Shown here: one piece after another, positions 45,986 to 56,403 of the stretch
How the letters are laid out: the number at the start of each line of letters is the position of its first letter
How positions within the stretch are numbered: position 1 is the first letter of the stretch
Assembly: GCA_964570285.1 (NCBI GenBank)
Contig: CAZMXP010000001.1
Span: 124,001 to 188,000 of the forward strand
Direction of reading: 5' to 3'
Source: CAZMXP01 sp964570285
GTDB taxonomy: Bacteria > Planctomycetota > PLA2
Length of the DNA: 64,000 bases
The notes under the pieces: model-generated
What the model was told of the DNA's origin: nothing
Seen by the model: the letters and a program-made list of their open reading frames with translations, nothing else
Databases searched by the model: none
Made by a program: the position numbers and the translations under genes

Positions 45986-46492
45986 CCCCCCAGTCTACGC
46001 GCGGGGCGCAGCGCCGCTCGATGTGGCAACCGGCCCTGCGGGTCAGCGGTACGGCCCTCGTCAGGTTCGGATCTAACAGAACGGACGGGGATGAGGAAGC
46101 CAGGAAGGAAGGAACCCATGAGCCCAAGGGGGCGCTGCGCGGCTTGGCGCCGCAACCGAACGAGCGCAGGCCGCTGCACTCGTCATGTTGAGCAATGACC
46201 ACGAAGTCGCGAAGGCACGGAGAACGGGAAGAGACGAGTCGGCGCGCAGCGCGCGTACCGGGTAGCGGGATAACCTCAGTGCCTTCGCGACTTTTTGGTT
46301 TTCGTTCTTGCCGCTCGAACCAGAACGGTCGAGCCGTGCGCTCCCCTCGTTTGAGTGGATGTGAGTCGTCTTCTCCCCGTGCCGATGGGTGACCCGTAGG
46401 AATTCGCGCAAGATGCGAAGACTCCGCTCGTTTGTAGTACATGGGGAACGGCTGTCGGGCAGCCTAGGTCGCGGCGTCCGTGGCGGGGGTCG
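45986..46492. repeat. 507-base intergenic region with dispersed repeat block C
   Basis: No gene is supported. The segment 46083-46130 (AGGAAGCCAGGAAGGAAGGAACCCATGAG and on) matches the inverse of the hairpin arm at 22245-22290. The GCGCGGCTTGGCGCCGCAACC near 46136-46156 matches 21745-21765. The segment 46243-46325 matches the inverse of 22370-22448, including TGCCTTCGCGACTTTTTGGTTTTCG. ACCACGAAGTCGCGAAGGCACGG shows the 9-base periodicity. The order of the modules differs from block A. Confidence 0.8.
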
Positions 46493-47725
46493 TCAAGCGA
46501 TCGGGGAGGCCTTGTCGAGCCGCGGGTGACCGGTGCGGAAGTCGTCCGCGCGGGCGCCGGTGCCCTTGTGCATCCCGTCGAGCTTCTCGAGCACGCCCAC
46601 GAGCGCGTGGACGGCGGCGAGCAGGTCGCCGGTGTGGCCCGCCTCGCTGATCGTGTGCATGTTCCGGATCGGGAAGCCGATGCTCGTCGCCGCGGCGTCG
46701 ATGCTCGCGAAGACCCCCGCCATCGCGTCGGTCCCGGTGTCGCGGCCGACCACCTTGTGCTGCAGCGGGATCCCGCGCTCCGTCGCGACCTGCGCGAAGA
46801 GCGTGTTGAGCTGCGCGCTGACGATGCTGCCGCTCGCGAGCGTGAAGCCCTTGCCCATCGCGTTGGGCGTGAAGCGCTTGTCGCCGACGCCGGGCGCCGC
46901 GACGAAGTCGTGGGAGACATCCACGCCGATGACGACGTCGGGCGCGAACTCCTGCGCGAGCACGCGGCTGCCCATCCGGCCGATCTCCTCGTAGGCGGCA
47001 AACGCGCCGAGGAAGCGGATGTTCCTGAGCCCCTTCCCCTCCGCGAGCAGGCGCAGCGCCTCCGCGACGACGAAGCAGCCGAGGCCGTTGTCGAGGTAGG
47101 CGCCGACGAAGGTGTCCTTCGAGAATCCGCGCCGGATCGGGCGGTCGAGCAGGATCGGATCGCCCGCGCGGATGCCCAGCGCCTCGACCTGCTTGCGCTT
47201 CTCCTCGCCGTGCACGTGCAACTCGAGGAAGAGCATCTCGGGCGTGATGCCCTTGCGGCCCGCACGGAGCTCGTTGTCGGCGAAGTGGATCGCGCCGATC
47301 GCTTCGATCGTGCCGCCGCGCAAGAGCCTCCACCGGCCCGGCGACTCCGGATCTTCGCTGAAGAGCAGCACCTCGTGGCCGAGCAGCGTGCAGGGCAGGA
47401 AGGAGTCGCTGTTGACCCAGATCTTGCCGTCGTCGCCGATGCTCCGCACCTGCAGGCGGATCTTGTCCGCGTGGCCGATCGCCATCACGGTGAACGCCTC
47501 TTCGAGGCCGGGGGCGGTGTCGGCGACGAGTCCCGCGTTGCCGCGGAACCGGTGGAGCGCCCAGCCCTTCGGCATGAAGGATTCGATGCGCGGGGCGAGC
47601 ACGCCGCTCGTCATCGCGCCTTCGAGCCCGATCGGGCTCGGCGCCGCGAGCAGCTCGCGCATGAATTCAAATTGCGCGTCGGGCATCGGCGACGCCCACG
47701 GAGCACTCTTGTTCTTCTTGGCCAC
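46493..47725 (-). CDS. M42-family aminopeptidase
   Basis: 410 residues from a GTG at 47725, no signal peptide. The dinuclear metal site is complete: GHAD (His85, Asp87), YLDNGLG (bridging Asp212), YEEIG (Glu246-Glu247), GVDVSHD (Asp269) and the final His in SEAGHTGDL. TET-type M42 aminopeptidases form dodecamers in the cytoplasm and finish peptide degradation. The gene starts just left of the assembly gap region, and its upstream sequence is G/C homopolymer, so the promoter cannot be judged. It stands alone between repeat block C and the gap. Confidence 0.93.
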   Translation of the reverse strand: MAKKNKSAPWASPMPDAQFEFMRELLAAPSPIGLEGAMTSGVLAPRIESFMPKGWALHRFRGNAGLVADTAPGLEEAFTVMAIGHADKIRLQVRSIGDDGKIWVNSDSFLPCTLLGHEVLLFSEDPESPGRWRLLRGGTIEAIGAIHFADNELRAGRKGITPEMLFLELHVHGEEKRKQVEALGIRAGDPILLDRPIRRGFSKDTFVGAYLDNGLGCFVVAEALRLLAEGKGLRNIRFLGAFAAYEEIGRMGSRVLAQEFAPDVVIGVDVSHDFVAAPGVGDKRFTPNAMGKGFTLASGSIVSAQLNTLFAQVATERGIPLQHKVVGRDTGTDAMAGVFASIDAAATSIGFPIRNMHTISEAGHTGDLLAAVHALVGVLEKLDGMHKGTGARADDFRTGHPRLDKASPIA

Positions 47726-47764
47726 GCGGGAAGGATAACTTGGCCCCCATAGCTCGCGAAGCGA

Positions 47765-47919
47765 GCGACGGGGGCCCGCGATCTTGCGCCCGCTGGGGGG
47801 GGGGGGCGGCCGGGGGGGGGGCGGCGGGGGGCGGGGCGCCCCGGCGGCGGCGGGCGGGGGNNNNNNNNNNGCCCCCATTCCACCCTCCCCCCGCGACGGG
47901 GGCCCGCGATCTTGCGCCC
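47765..47919. repeat. 27-base direct repeat flanking the assembly gap
   Basis: GCGACGGGGGCCCGCGATCTTGCGCCC is found at 47765-47791 and again identically at 47893-47919, on both sides of the N run. The region between is G/C homopolymer. Either a tandem repeat of unknown copy number or a false duplication made during scaffolding. Confidence 0.75.
47861..47870. other. Assembly gap (10 N)
   Basis: Ten Ns joining two contig ends, both in long G or C runs. The true distance is unknown. The 229 bases between the M42 gene and the cytochrome gene hold no supported gene. Confidence 0.99.
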
Positions 47920-47954
47920 CCCCTTTGCGCCCCCCCCCCGCGGCCCCCCCCGCG

Positions 47955-49592
47955 TCACCCGTCCCGCACCGTCAGCGACGCCCGGGCCACCACCACCGGC
48001 GAACGGTCCGCCGCCTCGAACATGCGCTGGAAGCGCTTCACCTCGGGCAGGTCGCTGCGGAAGAACTCGGCGGCGAACCGGCTCCCCAGCGTCTGGAAGA
48101 GCAGTTCCGCCTCCACGAGGAAGGCGTCCTGCCCCTCGGGGATCGGCACGACGTAGTGCACGAGGTCGACGCCGCCCGCGAAGTTGCCGTCGCCGCCGAC
48201 GCCGACCGGCGCGATCCCGTCCGCGACCCCGCGAGCGGAATCCCAGCCCCGCGGCAGCAGGCGGTTGTCCTTCGCGACGCCGGTCGCGCGGAGCATGCTC
48301 GCGGAGTGCGCCCCCTGCCCGGAGTCGAGCACCATCTCGTAGATCTGCACCTCCCCCGGCGCGCGCACGACCTCGCGATGGGGCTCCAAGGGGCCGCCGG
48401 CCGCCTCGCCGGAGAGCGGGGCGCCATCGGCCCCGAGAAGGCGGCCCGCCGCGTCCACCTCGCCCGAGGCGAAGAGCACGCGGCCCGCGGGGTCGCGTAC
48501 GCGCACGCGCAGCCAGGCGCGGCGGCTCGGGTGGGCGGTCGGGAAGCGGTGGCCCGCGAGGTTCTCGACGCGCACGGTGATCTCGAGCCCTCCGCTGTGA
48601 GGTGCGATTTCCGCGACGGCGAGGCGTGCGGTCTGCTCCTGAAGCTGGGAGAGCGCCGCGAGGCGCGTCGCCTCGAAGGCGGCCGCCGGCGCCTCGACCG
48701 CAAGCTCCTCGCGATGGTCGCGGAAGATCGCCGGCAGCAGGGTGTTGCCGCCGACGAAGAGGTGGCGCCCGTACGGCTCGCGCGGCGACAGGCGGGGGAT
48801 GTCGCCGCCGTGCGTGCTGCGGGCGATGCGCGTCTCGATCGGGGCACCCGCGTGGCTCGTCGTGGGCATGTGGCAGTGCTGGCAGCTCTGCGCGTCGCGG
48901 AACGACGAGTTCCGCCACTCGAGGTAGGGCGTCTGCTCGGGAACGCGCCGCCCGTCCGGATCGAGGATCACCGTGTGGCAGGTCGCGCAGAGCGCCGAGT
49001 CGGCCACATGGGGCCCCTCCTTCGGGCTAAAGCCGGTGATGCGGATCATCGGCAGGATGTCGGGCGCCGCGTGCGGGCCGAAGATCTCGCGGTCCTCGCC
49101 GATCGCCAATCCCCCGTTGAAGCTCGCAGCCTCGCCGAGCCCGTCGGGGAGGATCTGGTGGCAGAGCGTGCAGGAGACGCCGTCGCGCGCGAGACGCGAG
49201 GCGTCCGTGTTCCCGCCCAGGGCCGCGATCGACACGCCGGGCGCGCCCCTCTCGCGCGCTTCGACCGAGGCCATCGGCGCGTGGCAGTGCAGGCACTTGG
49301 CCTCGATCTCCTCGCGCCGCTCCGGGTCGGCGGCGACCTCCGCGGCCACCGCGGCGAGGAAGAACGGGTCCCGGGCGGCGTTGGCCATCATCGTCCCCTG
49401 CCAGAGGTCGAAGGGGGCCACGGGGCGCCCCTGCACGTCGCGCATCGCGCCCGCCGCGTCGGAGTTGCTGTGGCAGAGCGCGCAGGTCGAACTGCCCTGG
49501 AAGCGCTCGGTGCGCACCTCGCGCACCTCCTCCCTGGCGAAGAGCGCCCCGACCGCGAGCAGCAGCACCGGGAGCAGGGCGCGGAGGCGCAT
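47955..49592 (-). CDS. Five-haem c-type cytochrome
   Basis: 545 residues from the ATG at 49592, signal peptide MRLRALLPVLLLAVGALFA. Five CxxCH haem sites are visible: CALCH (37-41), CLHCH, CTLCH, CATCH and CQHCH, all in the first 280 residues. The C-terminal half is a beta-rich domain (LEITVRVENLAGHRFPTAHPSRRAW) typical of a family of periplasmic multihaem proteins annotated as cytochrome c554-like. It probably carries electrons in the periplasm; partners are unknown. It diverges from the TonB-mod operon with a 119-base gap, which might reflect a shared role in a molybdoenzyme-based respiration, but no such enzyme is here. Confidence 0.9.
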   Translation of the reverse strand: MRLRALLPVLLLAVGALFAREEVREVRTERFQGSSTCALCHSNSDAAGAMRDVQGRPVAPFDLWQGTMMANAARDPFFLAAVAAEVAADPERREEIEAKCLHCHAPMASVEARERGAPGVSIAALGGNTDASRLARDGVSCTLCHQILPDGLGEAASFNGGLAIGEDREIFGPHAAPDILPMIRITGFSPKEGPHVADSALCATCHTVILDPDGRRVPEQTPYLEWRNSSFRDAQSCQHCHMPTTSHAGAPIETRIARSTHGGDIPRLSPREPYGRHLFVGGNTLLPAIFRDHREELAVEAPAAAFEATRLAALSQLQEQTARLAVAEIAPHSGGLEITVRVENLAGHRFPTAHPSRRAWLRVRVRDPAGRVLFASGEVDAAGRLLGADGAPLSGEAAGGPLEPHREVVRAPGEVQIYEMVLDSGQGAHSASMLRATGVAKDNRLLPRGWDSARGVADGIAPVGVGGDGNFAGGVDLVHYVVPIPEGQDAFLVEAELLFQTLGSRFAAEFFRSDLPEVKRFQRMFEAADRSPVVVARASLTVRDG

Positions 49593-49711
49593 CGACCCAT
49601 CATACTGTCGGCGCGGGGGCCAGCCGGTGAACAGGATGCCGCCAGAGAGCGCGGCCCTCCCGCCCCGGTCTGCGCCCCGGCGCGCGGCCCGGCGCTTGCA
49701 ACTCGGCGGCG

Positions 49712-51808
49712 ATGCTGCGAAGAACCCTCGGCCTCTGCCTGCTCGCCACGGCGGCGCTGGCCACCCCTCCCGACGACTCCGCGCTCGCACGCACGATCGC
49801 CGCCTACCTCGACGAGGCGGAACTCGTCGTCACGGCCACGAGATCCGCGGGCAAGCGGTTCGACTCCCCCGCGACCTCGCTCGCGATCCCCGCAGAGACC
49901 ATCGAGACGCGCGGCTACCGCACAACCCCGCAGATCCTCTCCGGGACGCCGGGGGTGATGGTGCAGGAGACCGCGCCGGGGCAGGGGTCGCCCTACATCC
50001 GCGGGTTCACGGGGTTCCAGAACCTCTTCCTGATCGACGGCATCCGGCTCAACAACTCCGTCTTCCGCCCCGGCCCGAACCAGTACTGGAACACCGTCGA
50101 TCCGCTCACCTTCGAACGGCTCGAGGTCGTCAAGGGCCCCTCGTCGGTGCTCTACGGCAGCGACGCCATCGGCGGCACCGTGCAGGCGATCACGAAGAAC
50201 CCCTACGGCCCAGGGGGCCTGCTCCTCTACCGCGGATCGACCGCCGAGAACTCCCACACCGGCCGCGCCGAGGGGAGCCTCGCGCTCGGCGCGTCCACCG
50301 GAGCGCTGGGCGGACTCACCGGCCGCCACTTCGGACACCTCGTCGCGGGCGGCGAGGTGGGCACCCAGACCGGCACCGGCTACGACGAGTGGGCGGGCGA
50401 CTTCAAGCTCGAGCACTTCCTCGACCCCGACACGCGCTTCGTGCTCGCCTATCAGCAGGTGCGGCAGAACAACGTCCCCCGCACGCACACCACCGTGGCC
50501 GCGGTCCCCTTCCACGGCACCGCGCCCGGGACCGAACTGCAGCGCGACAGCGACCAGGAGCGATGGCTGGTCTACGCGCAGATCCACAAGGAGGAGATGG
50601 ACGGCTTCCTCGAGGCCCTCCATGCGAGCCTCTCCTGGCACGACCAGTCGGAGTCGCGCCACCGCATCCGGCCCCCCAGCGGCTCGGGCGCGGCCAACCG
50701 GGAGGACTTCCAGGGCTTCTCCGTCGGCACGCTCGGCCTCTGGCTCCAACTCGAGAGCGAGACCGGGATCGGGCGGCTCACCTACGGCGTCGAGGCCTAC
50801 CACGACAACGTCAACAGCTTCTCGTCGGCCAACCCCGTGCAGGGACCGGTCGCGGACGAGGCGACCTACGCCCTGCTCGGCGTCTACGTGCAGGACACCC
50901 TGCCCGTCGGCGAACGCTGGGAGGTCGTCTCCGGGGTGCGCTTCACGTGGGCGAAGGCCGAGGCCGACTCCGTCAGCGACCCGGCGACCGGCGGCACGAT
51001 CGCGATCGAGGATGACTGGTCCGCCGCCGTCGGCAGCGTGCGCCTGCTCTATCGCCTCGTGCCGGAGCGGTGGAACCTCTACGGCGGCCTCTCGCAGGGA
51101 TTTCGCGCCCCCAACCTGAGCGACCTGACGATGTTCGACAGCGCGCGCAGCGGCGAGTTCGAGATCCCGGCCCCGGGACTCGAGCCCGAGTACTTCACGA
51201 GCGCGGAGATCGGCCTGCGCGGGCGTCCCGGGCCCCACCGCGTCGAGTGCGCCGCCTTCTACACCTGGATCCGCGACCTCATCGACCGGTTCCCGAACGG
51301 CGAGACGGCGCCGGGGGGAGAGACCATCGTCACCAAGGGCAACATCGGCGACGGCTACGTCTACGGCCTCGAGCTCTCCGGCCGGGCGCAGGTCGCCGAG
51401 GGGATCTTCCTGCTCGCCGACGTCACCTATCTGATGGGCGAGAGCAACACCTACGCGACCTCCGCGCCCGTGCTCACGCGCGAGTACATCACGCGCCTGA
51501 TGCCGCTCACCGCGCATCTCGGCGTGCGCTACGAACCGCGCGAGGATCTCTGGCTGGAACTGCTCGCGACGATGGCCGACAAGGCCGACAAGCTCTCCCC
51601 CGGCGACATCCGCGACACGCAGCGCGTCCCTCCCGGCGGCACCCCCGGCTACGCCATCCTCAGCCTGCGCGGGGGCTACGACATCGGCAAGGACACGCGC
51701 CTCTCCGTGGCCGTCGAGAACCTGCTCGACAAGGCCTATCGCGTCCACGGCAGCGGCCACACGATGCCGGGCACGAACTTCATCCTGACCCTCACGAAGC
51801 GCTTCTAA
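49712..51808 (+). CDS. TonB-dependent outer-membrane receptor, predicted molybdate-linked
   Basis: 698 residues with a signal peptide (MLRRTLGLCLLATAALA). A plug domain at about 40-165 (LVVTATRSAGKRFDSP as TonB box region, GVMVQETAPGQGSPYIRGF, VVKGPSSVLYGSDAIGGTV) precedes a 22-strand barrel that ends with Phe (LTLTKRF). Sequence alone suggests the vitamin B12/siderophore receptor type. It is the first gene of an operon with modA, modB and modC, so oxyanion or metal-chelate uptake is a reasonable inference. A 13-bp hairpin lies at its 3' end. Confidence 0.93.
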   Translation: MLRRTLGLCLLATAALATPPDDSALARTIAAYLDEAELVVTATRSAGKRFDSPATSLAIPAETIETRGYRTTPQILSGTPGVMVQETAPGQGSPYIRGFTGFQNLFLIDGIRLNNSVFRPGPNQYWNTVDPLTFERLEVVKGPSSVLYGSDAIGGTVQAITKNPYGPGGLLLYRGSTAENSHTGRAEGSLALGASTGALGGLTGRHFGHLVAGGEVGTQTGTGYDEWAGDFKLEHFLDPDTRFVLAYQQVRQNNVPRTHTTVAAVPFHGTAPGTELQRDSDQERWLVYAQIHKEEMDGFLEALHASLSWHDQSESRHRIRPPSGSGAANREDFQGFSVGTLGLWLQLESETGIGRLTYGVEAYHDNVNSFSSANPVQGPVADEATYALLGVYVQDTLPVGERWEVVSGVRFTWAKAEADSVSDPATGGTIAIEDDWSAAVGSVRLLYRLVPERWNLYGGLSQGFRAPNLSDLTMFDSARSGEFEIPAPGLEPEYFTSAEIGLRGRPGPHRVECAAFYTWIRDLIDRFPNGETAPGGETIVTKGNIGDGYVYGLELSGRAQVAEGIFLLADVTYLMGESNTYATSAPVLTREYITRLMPLTAHLGVRYEPREDLWLELLATMADKADKLSPGDIRDTQRVPPGGTPGYAILSLRGGYDIGKDTRLSVAVENLLDKAYRVHGSGHTMPGTNFILTLTKRF

Positions 51809-51837
51809 TAGAATTCGCGCCTGTGGCGCGAATTCTA
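51809..51837 (+). promoter_or_regulatory. 13-bp hairpin spanning the modA start codon
   Basis: TAGAATTCGCGCC / GGCGCGAATTCTA with a TGT loop, perfect, immediately after the receptor stop. The likely GTG start of modA (51823-51825) sits in the loop and the first base pair. No T run follows. It may limit read-through or translation of modA. Confidence 0.75.
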
Positions 51838-52506
51838 CTGATTGGCGCGATCGCGATGATCGGGGGGTGCGGGGGGGGGGCGCCGCGAGGAACGACTGTC
51901 TTTGCCGCGGCGAGCCTGACCGACGTGCTGACGCGCATCGCGGTCGCGTATGAACAGGAGACCGGATCGACCGTGCGGCTCTCCTTCGGCGCGAGCGGCG
52001 CGCTCGCGCGGCAGATCCAGCAGGGGGCGCCCTGCGACCTCTTCCTGTCGGCGGCGCCGGAATGGGTCGACGTGCTCACGGTGCGCTCGCGGCGCGACCT
52101 CCTCAAAAACCGTCTCGTGCTGGTCGCCCCCTCCCCCGGGCCCCCACCCGATCGCACCCCCCCGGGACGCATCGCGATGGCCGACCCCGAACGCGCCCCC
52201 GCGGGGCGCTACGGCAGGGAGGCGCTGGCGAGACTGGGCTGGTGGGACGGCGCGCGTGTCGTGCCCGCCGAAGACGTGCGCGCGGCGCTTCGCCTCGTCG
52301 AACTCGGCGAGGCGGACTGGGGCCTCGTCTACGCGACGGATGCGCGCGCGTCGGGACGGGTCGCCGTGCGCCTGGAGTTCGATGCGGCGGCGGTCTATGC
52401 GGCGGCGCTGCTGACGGCCGAGGGCGAACCCTTCGACCGGTATCTGGGGGGCCCGGGGGCGCAAGGCCTCTTCCGGGAGGCGGGGTTCCTGCCGGCGGGG
52501 CCATGA
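51823..52506 (+). CDS. modA: Molybdate-binding lipoprotein ModA
   Basis: 227 residues from a GTG at 51823, which gives a signal peptide MARILLIGAIAMIGGC with lipid Cys16; the internal ATG at 51856 would remove it. No Shine-Dalgarno is visible and the start lies in a hairpin loop. The mature protein has the ModA pattern VFAAASLTDVLTRIAVAYEQ, then FGASGALARQIQQGAPCDLFLSA, with the ligand-binding ASL and SGA segments, and ADWGLVYATDA near the end. It delivers molybdate or tungstate to ModB. The stop overlaps the modB ATG (ATGA). Confidence 0.92.
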   Translation: MARILLIGAIAMIGGCGGGAPRGTTVFAAASLTDVLTRIAVAYEQETGSTVRLSFGASGALARQIQQGAPCDLFLSAAPEWVDVLTVRSRRDLLKNRLVLVAPSPGPPPDRTPPGRIAMADPERAPAGRYGREALARLGWWDGARVVPAEDVRAALRLVELGEADWGLVYATDARASGRVAVRLEFDAAAVYAAALLTAEGEPFDRYLGGPGAQGLFREAGFLPAGP

Positions 52507-53171
52507 GCGACGCGGAGTGGTCGGCGCTGCTGCTCTCGTTGCGCGTCGCGGTCGCGAGCGCGCTGCTGACGCTCGTGCCGGGCATCGCGATCGGCTGGCT
52601 GCTCGCGCGGCGGCGCTTCTTCGGGCGGACGCTCCTCGATGCGGTGGTGCACCTGCCGCTCGTGCTGCCGCCGGTGGCGATCGGCTACCTGCTGCTGCTC
52701 GCGCTCGGGCGCCGCACGGCGCTGGGCGCCTTCCTCGACATCGCGTTCACGTGGAAGGCGGCGGCGGTCGCGTCGATGGTGATGGCCTTCCCGCTGATGG
52801 TGCGCGCGGTGCGCCTCGCGATCGAACTCGTCGACCGGCGCCTCGAGGAGGCGGCACGCACGCTCGGCGCGGGACCGTGGCGCGTCTTCCTCACGGTGAC
52901 GCTGCCGCTGGCGCTGCCCGGCGTGGTCACCGGGTTCCTGCTCGCGTTCGCGCGCTCGCTGGGCGAGTTCGGCGCGACGATCAGCTTCGCCGGCAACATC
53001 GAGGGGGAGACGCGCACGCTGCCGCTCGCGATCTACTCCCACGCGCAGACGCCCGGCGGCGACGCGGCGGCGCTGCGCCTCGTCCTGCTCTCGCTGCTGC
53101 TCTCGCTCGGCGCGCTGCTCGTGTCGGAGCTGCTCGCGCGGCGCGTCGCGCGGCGGACGGGGGCCGGCTGA
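52503..53171 (+). CDS. modB: Molybdate ABC transporter permease ModB
   Basis: 222 residues, five or six membrane helices (VAVASALLTLVPGIAIGWLL, LPLVLPPVAIGYLLLLAL). The EAA coupling loop reads EEAARTLGAGPWRVFLTVTLP, then ALPGVVTGFLLAFARSLGEFG. It forms the membrane channel of the molybdate importer. The ATG overlaps the modA stop by four bases, and the stop overlaps the modC ATG by one base, so translation is coupled. Confidence 0.95.
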   Translation: MSDAEWSALLLSLRVAVASALLTLVPGIAIGWLLARRRFFGRTLLDAVVHLPLVLPPVAIGYLLLLALGRRTALGAFLDIAFTWKAAAVASMVMAFPLMVRAVRLAIELVDRRLEEAARTLGAGPWRVFLTVTLPLALPGVVTGFLLAFARSLGEFGATISFAGNIEGETRTLPLAIYSHAQTPGGDAAALRLVLLSLLLSLGALLVSELLARRVARRTGAG

Positions 53172-54241
53172 TGCTGGAGATCGACGTCGAGACCGCCCGC
53201 GGCCCGTTCTCGCTGCGGGTCGAGGCCGCCCTCGACAGCGGCGTGACGGGCATTCTCGGGCGCTCGGGGGCGGGCAAGACGACGCTGCTGCACCTGATCG
53301 CGGGTCTCGCCCGTCCCGGCCGGGGCCGCATCGCGATCGACGGGGATGCGCTCTTCGACAGCGCGGGCGGCCTCGACCTGCCTCCGCACCGGCGCCGCGT
53401 CGGCATGGTCTTCCAGGACGGCCGCCTCTTCCCCCACTACACCGTGCGCGGCAACCTGCTCTACGCGCGCGGCGACCGCGGGGAGTTCGGCGCCGTCGTC
53501 GATCTGCTGGAACTCGGACCGCTGCTCGAGCGGCGGCCCGCGCACCTCTCCGGCGGCGAGCGGCAGCGGGTGGCGCTCGGGCGGGCGCTCCTGAGCGCGC
53601 CGCGGCTGCTGCTGCTCGACGAACCGCTCGCGAGCCTCGACCAGGTCCACCGCGCGCAGATCCTGCCCTACCTGACGCGCATCCGCGACCATGCGCGCAT
53701 CCCGATCCTCTATGTCAGCCACGAGATCGGGGAGGTCCTGCAGCTCACGGAGAACCTGCTCCTCCTCGAGGCCGGCCGCGCGACGGGGCCCGCCCCCTAT
53801 CGCGACCTCACGCAGCAGCGGGAGGGGTTCCTGCAACTGCTGCCGATGGGCATCCGCAACCTGATCGGCATGGAGGTCGTCGCGGAGGACACCGAGCGCG
53901 GCTGCGCGCGCCTGCGTCACGCGCCGTCGGGGCGCACGCTTCTCGCGCCGCTCGGCATCGCGCCGCAGGGCGCCCGCGTCGTCGTGGAGGTTCGGGCGGA
54001 GGAGGTCGCGCTGAGCCGGGCACCGGTGGCGGGCCTCTCGATCCAGAACCAGCTTCCCGCGACCGTGGTGCGCCACGCGATCCACGGGGGCACGGTGCTG
54101 GTCGAGGCCGATGCGGGGTTCCCGCTCAGCCTCGAGATCAGCCTCGGCGCCTTCCGCGAACTCGGCCTCGCCGACGGCGCCCGGGTGCACTGCCTCGTGA
54201 AGTCCAACGCGGTCCGGCGCGTCTCCGGCGGCGGCGCGTAG
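53171..54241 (+). CDS. modC: Molybdate ABC transporter ATPase ModC
   Basis: 356 residues, standard ModC length. Walker A GRSGAGKT (30-37), Q-loop MVFQDGRLFPHYTVRGNL, signature LSGGERQRVALGRAL, Walker B LLLLDEPLASLD and the switch His in YVSHE. A C-terminal molybdate-binding TOBE/MOP domain (LSIQNQLPATVVRHAIHGGTV, about 275-350) gives feedback inhibition in ModC. It energises ModAB from the cytoplasmic side. The next gene starts one base after the stop. Confidence 0.96.
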   Translation: MLEIDVETARGPFSLRVEAALDSGVTGILGRSGAGKTTLLHLIAGLARPGRGRIAIDGDALFDSAGGLDLPPHRRRVGMVFQDGRLFPHYTVRGNLLYARGDRGEFGAVVDLLELGPLLERRPAHLSGGERQRVALGRALLSAPRLLLLDEPLASLDQVHRAQILPYLTRIRDHARIPILYVSHEIGEVLQLTENLLLLEAGRATGPAPYRDLTQQREGFLQLLPMGIRNLIGMEVVAEDTERGCARLRHAPSGRTLLAPLGIAPQGARVVVEVRAEEVALSRAPVAGLSIQNQLPATVVRHAIHGGTVLVEADAGFPLSLEISLGAFRELGLADGARVHCLVKSNAVRRVSGGGA

Positions 54242-54242
54242 G

Positions 54243-54984
54243 ATGGGGCGGATGCCGCCGCCCCGCCCGCTGGCGCTTCTCGCGCTGCCCCTCCTCCTCG
54301 CCGCCTGCGGGCAGGAGGCGGCCCGCGCCCCCGCCGCCAAGCCACCGGCGGTCGCGCGCAAGCCGCGCGTCGACCAGGAGGAGCGACGCCAGCGGCTGCT
54401 GCGCCGCCTCGACGCGCAGCGCCTCTTCAACATCGACTGGCCGGCAGGCTCGATGAACGCGGTGCAGGCGGTCGCGGCCCTGCGCGAGGCGACCGGGCTC
54501 AATCTCGTGCTCACGCCGGAAGCGAGGGAGCAGGCGGGGGCCCTCGCGCTGCCGTCGGCGCTCGTCGCCCACGGCGAGACGACCCGCTCGGTTCTGGACC
54601 GGTTCCTGCCGGCGGTGCGGCTCCGGTGGGAGGTGCGGAGCGGCGTCATCCTGCTCCGCCTCGAGGAGGAGTCGCTCCCGGTGCACGCGCCGCCGGAGGA
54701 GCCGGAACACGAGGAGCCCTCCGACGTGGTGCGCATGCGGGAGCTGCTCGGGCTCCGCCGCATCGACCTCTCCCTCGACGACGGCTCGCTGGCGGAGGCG
54801 CTCGACTACCTCGCGTGGCAGACCGGGCTCCGTTTCGAGCGCGAGGAGTCCCTCGCGGAGGTCGCGAAGAGCCGGAGGGTCTCGCTGCACGCGACCGACG
54901 TCACGGTCGCCGACGCCCTCGACCTGCTGCTGCTCGAGGCGTTCCCCGACGACAGCGCGACCTACGACGTCACGCCCGACGGCG

Positions 54985-55007
<23 letters not shown>
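54243..55007 (+). CDS. Lipoprotein with two STN/secretin-N-like modules
   Basis: 254 residues. Lipobox LLAAC (Cys22, or Cys19 if the internal ATG of MPPPRPLALL is used). After a charged linker there are two tandem modules, about 68-138 (MNAVQAVAALREATGLNLVL ending VILLR) and 170-254 (SLAEALDYLAWQTGLRFERE ending VKLRLR). Each has the beta-alpha-beta pattern of STN or DUF4974-like domains that occur at the N terminus of TonB receptors and secretins. It starts one base after modC, so it belongs to the receptor-mod operon and may help the receptor signal or couple. The 3' end overlaps the convergent gltA by 23 bases. Confidence 0.75.
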
Positions 55008-56295
<1,288 letters not shown>

Positions 56296-56403
56296 GGGCT
56301 CTCCTTCGGCGCGTAGTCCCACCCCTATCGTATCCGCGCGTCGATGTTTCTATCGAGGGGGCGGCGCCTCCCCCCCCGAGCCCCCCCCGCCTCCGCCGGA
56401 GGT

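Noticed and set aside
46276..47265. 329-codon minus-strand frame overlapping the M42 gene
   Set aside because: Arg/Ser-rich shadow frame of the M42 aminopeptidase.
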